Program-made: the position numbers and the translations under genes | Assembly (NCBI GenBank): GCA_023663915.1 | Contig: JAMPGN010000222.1 | Coordinates: 1 to 6,896, forward strand | DNA: 6,896 nt | Direction of reading: 5' to 3' | DNA from: Eubacterium sp. | GTDB taxonomy: Bacteria > Bacillota_A > Clostridia > Lachnospirales > Lachnospiraceae | In this document: one piece after another, positions 1-5,477 of the stretch | Layout: each line of letters opens with the position of its first letter | Numbering within the stretch: the stretch's first letter is position 1 | The notes under the pieces: model-generated | The model's database searches: none | What the model was told of the DNA's origin: nothing | Seen by the model: the letters and a program-made list of their open reading frames with translations, nothing else

Positions 1-1449
1 AAAGGAGATATGGCAATCCTTAGGACAATCGGGCTGTCAGGAAGCGTACTGCGGAGCGTATATGTTACTTTATACGGTGGCGCCGGTCTGCTGGGGCTGC
101 TTTTGGGAGCGGCTTTTTGTGGAACGGCTGCAAGAAGTATCGCACAAGGGATGGTGACTTCTACAGGGATGCTTGTGGAAATAGAACTGCCTGTATTACC
201 GCTTTTTATCGTGTTTGCGGTTTTCATGGCAGTTTTGGCGGGAAGTGTTTTAGGACAGACCGGAAAAATCCTGCAGATTGCGCCGATGCAGACGCTGCGG
301 GAGACGAAAAGCACGGCAAAGGTACATTCCCGGTTTTCCAGAAGCGGATTGCTTTTGCATATTGCGTATAGAGAGGTTCTGGCGGACCGGAAGAAATATA
401 TTTCTCTGTGCTTGATTGCAATGATTCTCACCATTTTTCTTTCTGTGATCGGACATATGGGAGCGTGGCTGGGACCAAATGGCGAGGGACTTATGAATGC
501 TTTCAGTGTGGCGGCGCATGACCTTGGCGTACAGCCATTGAACCAGACGGTTTCCATGGATGAGATTGAACGTGTGATCAACTGGTATTCGCCGGTGACG
601 GAAAACTACGAGCTTGCCATGCAGAGGGTGACGGTAAACGGACAGGAATATACGGCAAATGTGCTGGATGATACGGGATGGTTTCATATTTTAAGCGGAA
701 CTGTCTGCGATGAAGACAGTATTCTGATTACGGATACGGTTGCCGGGGAACTGGATTTGCAGATTGGGGATACGGTCAGAGTGGCGACGGAGGGCAGGAT
801 GCAGGAATATAAGGTGTCCGGCATTTATCAGTGTGCCAATGGCATGGGAAGCAATATCGGCATGAGCCGGGAAGGTTATGCGAAGATTGGCGATATCACA
901 GGCTATATCTGGTGCAGGCATTACATTCTGGAAGATGGAAATATGCGGGATTACGCATACGAATATCTGGAAGAGAATTACAGAGGAATTGATGTACATA
1001 CGAACAGTTGGTCGGGACTTAGCGGCATTGTGTTTGTGATGCACGCATTGATTGTTATGTTGTATGTTGTGACGGCGGTCATTATTTTGATTACGGTGGC
1101 GCTGGTGGCAGGGAAGCTGCTGCAATCGGAAAAGAGCGATATGGCGATTTATAAAAGCCTTGGCCTGCATACGGGGAAGCTCCGGATTTCCTTTGCCCTG
1201 CGGTTTTTGATCGTGGTATTTGCCGGGGCGGTTTTAGGATTTATCGCAGCGGGAATTTTGGCGGAACCTCTGATTGGAACAGTGTTTAAAAATTTCGGAA
1301 TCGGAGAGTTTACGGCGGGATTCAGTGTATTGGGAAATGTCATGCCGCTTCTTGTGATACCGGTTTTGTTTGCGCTTTCCGCATGGATTTATTCTGCAAG
1401 GCTGTCACGGGTCAGTATTGTGGAATTAATCGCGGAGAATGAGGAGTAA
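1..1449 (+). CDS. FtsX/MacB-type ABC transporter permease, 5' partial (C-terminal part)
   Basis: Membrane subunit of an ABC exporter of the FtsX/MacB class, which works with a LolD/MacB-like ATPase not seen here; the substrate cannot be told. The frame is open to base 1 (codons for K-G-D precede the first ATG at 10). The first residues, KGDMAILRTIGL, match a second copy, EKSDMAIYKSLGL (residues 374-386 counted from ATG 10). That is the cytoplasmic loop of an FtsX domain, so ATG 10 is internal and the first domain begins upstream. Likely membrane segments are residues 20-38, 61-82, 131-150, 338-367, 393-416 and 441-462. Residues ~151-335 form an extracytoplasmic MacB-PCD-like domain. PMQTLRE (92-98) and the C-terminal SIVELIAENEE are typical domain ends. 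The gene ends at TAA with 29 bases before the next start and no terminator between, so the downstream locus may be co-transcribed. Family is confident; role is not. Confidence 0.88.
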   Translation, partial: KGDMAILRTIGLSGSVLRSVYVTLYGGAGLLGLLLGAAFCGTAARSIAQGMVTSTGMLVEIELPVLPLFIVFAVFMAVLAGSVLGQTGKILQIAPMQTLRETKSTAKVHSRFSRSGLLLHIAYREVLADRKKYISLCLIAMILTIFLSVIGHMGAWLGPNGEGLMNAFSVAAHDLGVQPLNQTVSMDEIERVINWYSPVTENYELAMQRVTVNGQEYTANVLDDTGWFHILSGTVCDEDSILITDTVAGELDLQIGDTVRVATEGRMQEYKVSGIYQCANGMGSNIGMSREGYAKIGDITGYIWCRHYILEDGNMRDYAYEYLEENYRGIDVHTNSWSGLSGIVFVMHALIVMLYVVTAVIILITVALVAGKLLQSEKSDMAIYKSLGLHTGKLRISFALRFLIVVFAGAVLGFIAAGILAEPLIGTVFKNFGIGEFTAGFSVLGNVMPLLVIPVLFALSAWIYSARLSRVSIVELIAENEE

Positions 1450-1478
1450 AGAAGAAAAAAGACTGGAGGTGTGTTGTA

Positions 1479-1904
1479 ATGGAATATGTAACACTAAATA
1501 ACGGGGTCAAAATGCCTGTTCTGGGATACGGTGTATTTCAGATAGCAAAACAGGAATGTACGCGCTGTGTTCTGGATGCTTTAGATGTTGGTTATCGTCT
1601 GATTGATATGGCTCAAGTCTATGGAAATGAGGAAGAGGTAGGAACAGCATTGTTAGAGAGCGGGATACCGAGAAAGGAGATATTTCTGACATCAAAAGTG
1701 TGGATTACAAACCAGAAATACAGGCAGGTTCTGGCTTCCATTGATGACTCTCTGATCAAAATGAAAACGGATTACCTTGACCTTCTTCTTCTTCATCAGC
1801 CGTTTAAGGATTATTATGAAGTATACGAGGAATGGAAAATGGGAAGAGAAGAAGAAAACAAATTTGGTCTGGTTTATGATGGGGCGTTGGCAGAGAGCAT
1901 GTAG
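1479..1904 (+). pseudogene. Aldo/keto reductase, N-terminal half only (truncated, fused to hydrolase remnant)
   Basis: Residues 1-118 match the N-terminal half of the AKR superfamily (NADPH-dependent carbonyl reductases, YvgN/2,5-diketo-gluconate reductase type). Visible signatures are LNNGVKMPVLGYGVFQI, the glycine-rich GYRLIDMAQVYGNEE, TSKVW and DYLDLLLLHQPF. The catalytic tetrad is intact: Asp43, Tyr48, Lys73 and His106. Family members are ~270-290 residues; this frame stops at 141. The second half of the TIM barrel, including the NADPH-binding GVSNF and IPKS-type motifs, is absent. After residue ~118 the sequence (KMGREEENKFGLVYDGALAESM) no longer resembles an AKR. A good GGAGGT at 1465-1470, 8 bases before the ATG, means the fragment could still be translated, but it should not fold as a working barrel. 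A single frameshift cannot explain it, because ~150 codons are missing. Confidence 0.85.
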
Positions 1905-2500
1905 GTATTTTGGGAATCTGTGGCGGAGGAGGCTATACATTAAGGGCGGTCCAGACAGATAAAAGAATCAAGGCGGTTGCCACGTTATCTGCTTTCAACA
2001 CAGGCATTGTCCGCAAAAATGGATTTCTGGATTCGCAGATGGATACCATTACAGAAAGACTTACAGATGCTTATAAAGCAAGGGAGGATGAACTTTCTGG
2101 AAAAGAAGTGCGGTATACGCCGAATATGCTGGATACCATGACTCCCGAAGAAGCGGAGAAGATGCCTTTTGATTTATATAAGGACGGTTATGTCTATTAT
2201 GGAATTACTCATAAGCATACCGGCTCCAGTTTTGCCTACACGGTATCGTCCAATATGGATCTGTTTGCCTTTGATGCCAGAGTCGGCATGGAGATGATCG
2301 ATCAGCCGCTTCTGATGATGGCAGGTAAGAGCGCGGATACGCTGTATATGACTGAGGGATGCTATGAAAGGGCAACCGGAACGAAAAACAAAGAACTTTT
2401 CCTGATTGATGGGGCCACGCATATTAAGACTTACTGGTATCCGGAGTATGTGGAAAAGATTACAAATAAATTAGAGGAATTTTTCGGGAAAAACCTGTGA
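1880..2500 (+). pseudogene. Alpha/beta hydrolase (YcjY/dienelactone-hydrolase-like), C-terminal remnant lacking N-terminus
   Basis: From 1880 the frame reads WGVGREHVGILGICGGGG, matching the end of a helix plus the nucleophile elbow of YcjY-like alpha/beta hydrolases. The probable nucleophile is Cys at 1919-1921, in G-I-C-G-G. The rest of the fold follows: QPLLMMAGKSAD with a candidate acid Asp (2336-2338), then IDGATHIKTYWYPEY with the catalytic-type His (2420-2422), and a closing helix ending FFGKNL. So the catalytic triad region is present, but ~100 N-terminal residues are missing. The frame is closed upstream by TGA at 1877-1879. The only starts are TTG 1910, inside the elbow, and ATG 2039, past the nucleophile; neither has a clear ribosome binding site. 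It lies in a different frame from the AKR fragment and overlaps its last 25 bases. Substrate unknown. Best read as a deletion remnant, though a short product from 2039 cannot be excluded. Confidence 0.8.
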
Positions 2501-2529
2501 GTTATTTGCCGTAAATGCCGGAAAAGGGG

Positions 2530-2551
2530 TGACACAAAGCTGACACAAAGC
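2530..2551 (+). repeat. Perfect 11-bp tandem direct repeat upstream of the rpsO promoter
   Basis: TGACACAAAGC occurs twice with no spacing, at 2530-2540 and 2541-2551. It ends 15 bases before the -35 box at 2567. An 11-bp period puts both copies on about the same face of the helix, as expected for a regulator site, but no known operator is recognised. It could also be chance or a small duplication. Confidence 0.7.
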
Positions 2552-2566
2552 GATTAAGAAAAATGC

Positions 2567-2595
2567 TTTACATTGCAAGGATATTGTGATATGAT
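2567..2595 (+). promoter_or_regulatory. Sigma-A promoter for rpsO
   Basis: The -35 box TTTACA (2567-2572; consensus TTGACA) and -10 box TATGAT (2590-2595; consensus TATAAT) are separated by exactly 17 bases. The TGA just before the -10 box supplies an extended -10 TGn motif. Predicted transcription start is about 2601-2603, giving a leader of ~110 bases before the rpsO start codon. This is the only near-consensus promoter I find in the window. Confidence 0.85.
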
Positions 2596-2613
2596 ATCCA
2601 AGTATGAATTTTA

Positions 2614-2660
2614 GCCGGTACTCAGAGGTGGGACACTCCGACCCTATCTTGGTATCAGGC
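2614..2660 (+). promoter_or_regulatory. Structured rpsO 5' leader, candidate S15 autoregulatory element
   Basis: An extended hairpin can be drawn. GCC 2614-2616 pairs with GGC 2658-2660, A2657 is bulged, and GGTACT 2617-2622 pairs with GGTATC 2651-2656 (with G-U pairs). Further in, AGA 2624-2626 pairs with TCT 2647-2649, and GGG 2630-2632 with CCC 2642-2644, closing a 9-base loop. S15 is known to bind its own leader and repress translation in several bacteria, using unrelated leader structures. The position between promoter and ribosome binding site (AAGGAG 2701-2706) suggests such a role. The pairing is seen by eye; binding by S15 is inferred. Confidence 0.5.
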
Positions 2661-2711
2661 GGTCAGCAGGGCGGTTCACAATAAGAATCCCCTCGCAGGA
2701 AAGGAGAAACT

Positions 2712-2978
2712 ATGATTTCGAAAGAAAAGAAAACAGCAATCATCAACGAATATGCCAGAACACCCGGCGACACCGGTTCACCGGAAGTACAGGTGGCGGT
2801 TCTGACAGCAAGAATCCAGGAGCTGACAGAGCATCTTAAGGACAATCCGAAAGATCATCATTCCAGAAGAGGACTTCTTAAAATGGTGGGTCAGAGAAGA
2901 GGGCTGCTCGCCTATCTTAAGAATAAGGATATCGAGAGATACCGTTCTTTGATCGAGAGGCTTGGTTTGAGAAAATAG
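2712..2978 (+). CDS. rpsO: 30S ribosomal protein S15
   Basis: S15 binds the 16S rRNA central-domain three-way junction early in assembly of the small-subunit platform and contributes to an intersubunit bridge. The 88-residue product is full family length and starts with the usual short N-terminal Met-Ile-Ser-Lys. Conserved blocks are visible: the [15 protein letters not shown] helix (21-35), the rRNA-binding segment [19 protein letters not shown] (48-66), YLK and the closing IERLGLRK. The start is fixed by AAGGAG at 2701-2706, five bases before ATG. It has its own strong promoter at 2567-2595 and a structured leader. It is followed by an intrinsic terminator and then pnp, the classical rpsO-pnp order known from many bacteria. 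Confidence 0.99.
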   Translation: MISKEKKTAIINEYARTPGDTGSPEVQVAVLTARIQELTEHLKDNPKDHHSRRGLLKMVGQRRGLLAYLKNKDIERYRSLIERLGLRK

Positions 2979-2986
2979 GAGAAGAC

Positions 2987-3039
2987 AGAAGGCGGATATA
3001 AGGCTGGATTATGTCCAGCTTTGTCCGCCCTTCTTTATT
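2987..3039 (+). terminator. Intrinsic terminator after rpsO
   Basis: A long two-part hairpin begins 8 bases after the rpsO stop. GGCGGA 2991-2996 pairs with TCCGCC 3024-3029, extended outward by AGAA 2987-2990 with TTCT 3031-3034 (C3030 bulged). An inner stem GCTGGA 3003-3008 pairs with TCCAGC 3014-3019 around a 5-base loop. The T-rich tail TTCTTTATT is interrupted, so some read-through to pnp is possible. Confidence 0.85.
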
Positions 3040-3112
3040 CTATAGTGGGATTCCATGGCAGAGTTCGAGTTCGCGAAGCGAATCTCGCAAACGAGCTTGC
3101 TCGTTTTTTATG
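3040..3112 (+). repeat. Tandem two-hairpin intergenic element, copy 1
   Basis: First of two adjacent related units, both opening with CTATAG and an ATTCC segment. Hairpin A: CGAG 3066-3069 plus TTCGC 3070-3074 pair with GCGAA 3078-3082 plus CTCG 3084-3087, with T3083 bulged and loop GAA. Hairpin B is the terminator-like stem at 3089-3110. Stem sequences are shared with copy 2 while loops and stem length differ. I do not recognise a named repeat family. Confidence 0.75.
3089..3110 (+). terminator. Terminator-like hairpin in element copy 1
   Basis: AAACGAG 3089-3095 pairs with CTCGTTT 3100-3106 around the tetraloop CTTG, and the T-run continues to 3109. This has the form of a short intrinsic terminator on the plus strand. 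It would act on transcripts that pass the rpsO terminator. Confidence 0.65.
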
Positions 3113-3189
3113 CTATAGGAAATTCCTGCGCTTATTTCGAGTTCGCCGCAGGCGAATCTCGCAAACGAGCGTTAGCTCGTTTTTTTATT
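3113..3189 (+). repeat. Tandem two-hairpin intergenic element, copy 2
   Basis: Second unit, beginning directly after copy 1 with CTATAG. Hairpin A: CGAG 3138-3141 plus TTCGCC 3142-3147 pair with GGCGAA 3151-3156 plus CTCG 3158-3161, with the same bulged T (3157) but one more C-G pair and loop GCA. The linker GCAAACGAGC is identical to copy 1. Hairpin B follows at 3163-3186. The matched change on both sides of the stem indicates that pairing is conserved. Confidence 0.75.
3163..3186 (+). terminator. Terminator-like hairpin in element copy 2
   Basis: AAACGAGC 3163-3170 pairs with GCTCGTTT 3175-3182 around the loop GTTA, followed by T to 3186 (seven T in a row, 3180-3186). It is the strongest-looking terminator of the three between rpsO and pnp. 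Confidence 0.7.
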
Positions 3190-3190
3190 T

Positions 3191-3310
3191 AGGCGGAAGA
3201 AGCATCCGAGACCACAAATATTCGTACAAATAATAACATGGTGCCAGGGCAGATATGGTGGGTGAGTATTTGAGTTGTAGGAATATTTGTAGTTTCGGCA
3301 TCTTCTGCCT
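3191..3310 (+). promoter_or_regulatory. Long imperfect inverted repeat in the pnp leader (predicted RNA duplex)
   Basis: The left arm, ~3191-3230 (starts AGGCGGAAGA), is complementary to the right arm, ~3271-3310 (ends TCTTCTGCCT). About 33 of 37 positions pair, including an unbroken block ACAAATATTC 3214-3223 with GAATATTTGT 3281-3290. Exceptions are a 3-base bulge (3204-3206) and a few mismatches. Some departures from perfect DNA symmetry are G-U pairs in RNA, which favours an RNA role over a DNA palindrome. The ~40-base centre shows no further clear structure. The right arm ends 20 bases before the pnp AGGAG. In E. coli a leader stem-loop cut by RNase III mediates PNPase autoregulation; this is an analogous position. 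No convincing promoter is seen in 3187-3343. Confidence 0.7.
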
Positions 3311-3343
3311 TGAACAAATATAGAAAGAAAAGGAGAGAAGATC

Positions 3344-5434
3344 ATGTACAAGAGTTACACAATGGAACTTGCCGGTCGTACACTTAAAGTCGATATCGGC
3401 AGAGTAGGCAAGCAGGCAAACGGCTGCGCTTTTATGCAGTATGGTGAGACGACGGTGTTGTCCACGGCAACGGCGTCGGAGAAACCGAGGGAGGGAATCG
3501 ATTTCTTCCCTTGTAGTGTAGAATATGAGGAGAAATTATATTCCGTAGGCAAGATCCCCGGCGGTTTTAACAAGAGAGAGGGGAAAGCGTCTGAGAATGC
3601 GGTTCTTACAAGCCGCGTGATCGACCGTCCGATGAGACCCCTGTTCCCGAAAGATTACCGCAATGATGTCACGTTAAACAATATGGTAATGAGTGTTGAC
3701 CCAGAGTGCCGCCCGGAACTGGTGGCAATGATTGGCACGGCGATAGCGACCTGTATTTCGGACATACCATTTGATGGTCCGTGCGCAATGACGCAGATGG
3801 GACTCATAGACGGTGAGCTGATCGTGAATCCTTCGCAGGAGAAATGGGACAAGGGTGATCTTAAGATGACCGTTGCATCCACCGCGCAGAAAGTTATCAT
3901 GATCGAGGCGGGTGCCAATGAAGTGCCTGAGGACAAAGTGCTTGAGGCTATTTACAAGGCGCATGAGGTAAACCAGACAATCATCGAGTTTATCAATAAG
4001 ATTGTTGCTGAGGTTGGTAAGCCGAAACATGCTTATGAGAGCTGTGCGATTCCGGCGGAAATGTTTGAGGAGATCAAGAAGATCGTGCCGCCTGAGGAGA
4101 TGGAGACAGCAGTTTTCACCGATGAGAAGCAGGTGCGCGAGGAGAATATCAGAAATATCACTGCGAAGCTGGAAGAGGCTTTTGCAGAGAACGAAGAGTA
4201 TCTTGCCGTGTTAGGTGAGGCAGTGTACCAGTATCAGAAGAAAACTGTCCGCAAGATGATTTTGAAAGACCACAAACGTCCGGACGGTCGTGCGTTAGAC
4301 CAGATCAGGCCGTTATCCGCAGAGGTGGATATCATTCCGAGAGTGCATGGTTCGGCAATGTTTACCCGTGGTCAGACACAGATCTGCAATGTCTGTACTT
4401 TAGCTCCATTGTCGGAGGTACAACGTGTGGATGGGCTTGATGAGAATATAACGAGCAAGAGATATATGCACCACTATAATTTCCCGTCCTACTCGGTAGG
4501 CGAGACCAAAGTGAGCAGGGGTCCGGGACGTAGGGAGATCGGACATGGTGCATTGGCGGAGCGTGCTTTGATTCCAGTGCTTCCTTCCGAGGAGGAGTTC
4601 CCGTATGCGATCCGTACCGTGTCCGAAACTTTTGAGTCAAATGGTTCTACTTCCATGGCATCCACCTGTGCATCCTGCATGTCTCTTATGGCGGCGGGCG
4701 TGCCGATTAAGAAGATGGTGGCAGGTATTTCCTGCGGCCTTGTGACGGGTGACACGGATGATGATTTCGTACTGCTGACAGATATTCAAGGGTTGGAAGA
4801 CTTTTTCGGTGATATGGATTTTAAGGTGACGGGTACGCATGATGGTATTACGGCTATTCAGATGGATATCAAGATTCACGGCTTGACAAGGCCGATCGTG
4901 GAAGGTGCGATCGCAAGATGCCGTGAGGCGAGAGAGTTTATTATGGCAAACTGCATGATGCCGGCGATTTCCGCGCCTCGTAAAGAGGTAGGACCTTATG
5001 CGCCGAAGATTATTTCTATCCAGATCGATCCCGAAAAGATTGGCGATGTGGTAGGACAACGCGGCAAGACCATCAACGAGATCATTGCGCGTACTGGTGT
5101 GAAGATCGATATCACGGACGATGGTCAGGTATCTGTATGCGGTACGGATAGAACGATGATGGATAAAGCCGTAGAAATGATCAAGACGATCACGACAGAC
5201 TTTGAGGAAGGACAGATCTTCAAGGGAACGGTTGTCAGCATCAAAGAGTTTGGCGCTTTCATTGAATTTGCACCGGGCAAGGAAGGCATGGTTCATATCT
5301 CTAAGATTGCGCGAGAAAGAATCAATCATGTGGAAGATGTGCTGACGCTGGGAGATAAAGTTACGGTCGTATGTCTTGGAAAGGATAAGATGGGAAGAGT
5401 CAGCTTCTCGATGAAAGATGTAGCTCAGATTTGA
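3344..5434 (+). CDS. pnp: Polyribonucleotide nucleotidyltransferase (PNPase)
   Basis: PNPase degrades RNA 3'-to-5' by phosphorolysis, releasing nucleoside diphosphates, and can also add tails; it acts as a cytoplasmic homotrimer. The 696-residue product has the full domain order: RNase PH-like 1 (~10-140), all-helical linker (~145-230), catalytic RNase PH-like 2 (~315-545), KH (~553-615; GxxG at 571-574 in VVGQRGKTI) and S1 (~621-693; GTVVSIKEFGAFIEF). Catalytic residues by E. coli homology are Asp486, Asp492 and Lys494 (EDFFGDMDFK), with the phosphate-site block SNGSTSMAS at 432-440. The RNA-contact loop that reads FFRR in E. coli is FNKR here (75-78). The start is fixed by AGGAG 3331-3335, eight bases before ATG. 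It follows rpsO across a structured 365-base gap and precedes an HD-GYP gene by 43 bases without a terminator. Confidence 0.99.
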   Translation: MYKSYTMELAGRTLKVDIGRVGKQANGCAFMQYGETTVLSTATASEKPREGIDFFPCSVEYEEKLYSVGKIPGGFNKREGKASENAVLTSRVIDRPMRPLFPKDYRNDVTLNNMVMSVDPECRPELVAMIGTAIATCISDIPFDGPCAMTQMGLIDGELIVNPSQEKWDKGDLKMTVASTAQKVIMIEAGANEVPEDKVLEAIYKAHEVNQTIIEFINKIVAEVGKPKHAYESCAIPAEMFEEIKKIVPPEEMETAVFTDEKQVREENIRNITAKLEEAFAENEEYLAVLGEAVYQYQKKTVRKMILKDHKRPDGRALDQIRPLSAEVDIIPRVHGSAMFTRGQTQICNVCTLAPLSEVQRVDGLDENITSKRYMHHYNFPSYSVGETKVSRGPGRREIGHGALAERALIPVLPSEEEFPYAIRTVSETFESNGSTSMASTCASCMSLMAAGVPIKKMVAGISCGLVTGDTDDDFVLLTDIQGLEDFFGDMDFKVTGTHDGITAIQMDIKIHGLTRPIVEGAIARCREAREFIMANCMMPAISAPRKEVGPYAPKIISIQIDPEKIGDVVGQRGKTINEIIARTGVKIDITDDGQVSVCGTDRTMMDKAVEMIKTITTDFEEGQIFKGTVVSIKEFGAFIEFAPGKEGMVHISKIARERINHVEDVLTLGDKVTVVCLGKDKMGRVSFSMKDVAQI

Positions 5435-5477
5435 GAAAGACGACAGAGTAATCAGGGGTGTAAGAACGGGGATAGGT

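Noticed and set aside
1777..1962. 61-codon open frame overlapping the AKR/hydrolase junction
   Set aside because: Third frame across the scar. It matches neither parent protein and has low-complexity Phe/Lys stretches.
2478..2491. TTTTTCGGGAAAAA near the end of the hydrolase remnant as a terminator
   Set aside because: The stem is A-T only with a 2-base loop and has no downstream T-run. It is part of the coding sequence for FFGKN.
3040..3189. Possible CRISPR-like or attachment-site repeat
   Set aside because: There are only two copies. The repeated parts are self-complementary hairpins with T-runs, there are no unique spacers, and no cas or integrase gene is nearby.
3021..3233. 70-residue plus-strand open frame in the rpsO-pnp gap
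   Set aside because: It runs through the terminator and both hairpin elements. Its arginine/serine-rich translation comes from the repeated CGAG/TTCGC stems, and no ribosome binding site supports it.
3311..3330. TTGAAC / TATAGA as a pnp promoter
   Set aside because: The boxes are only 2-3 bases apart, and the implied transcription start would fall in the ribosome binding site.
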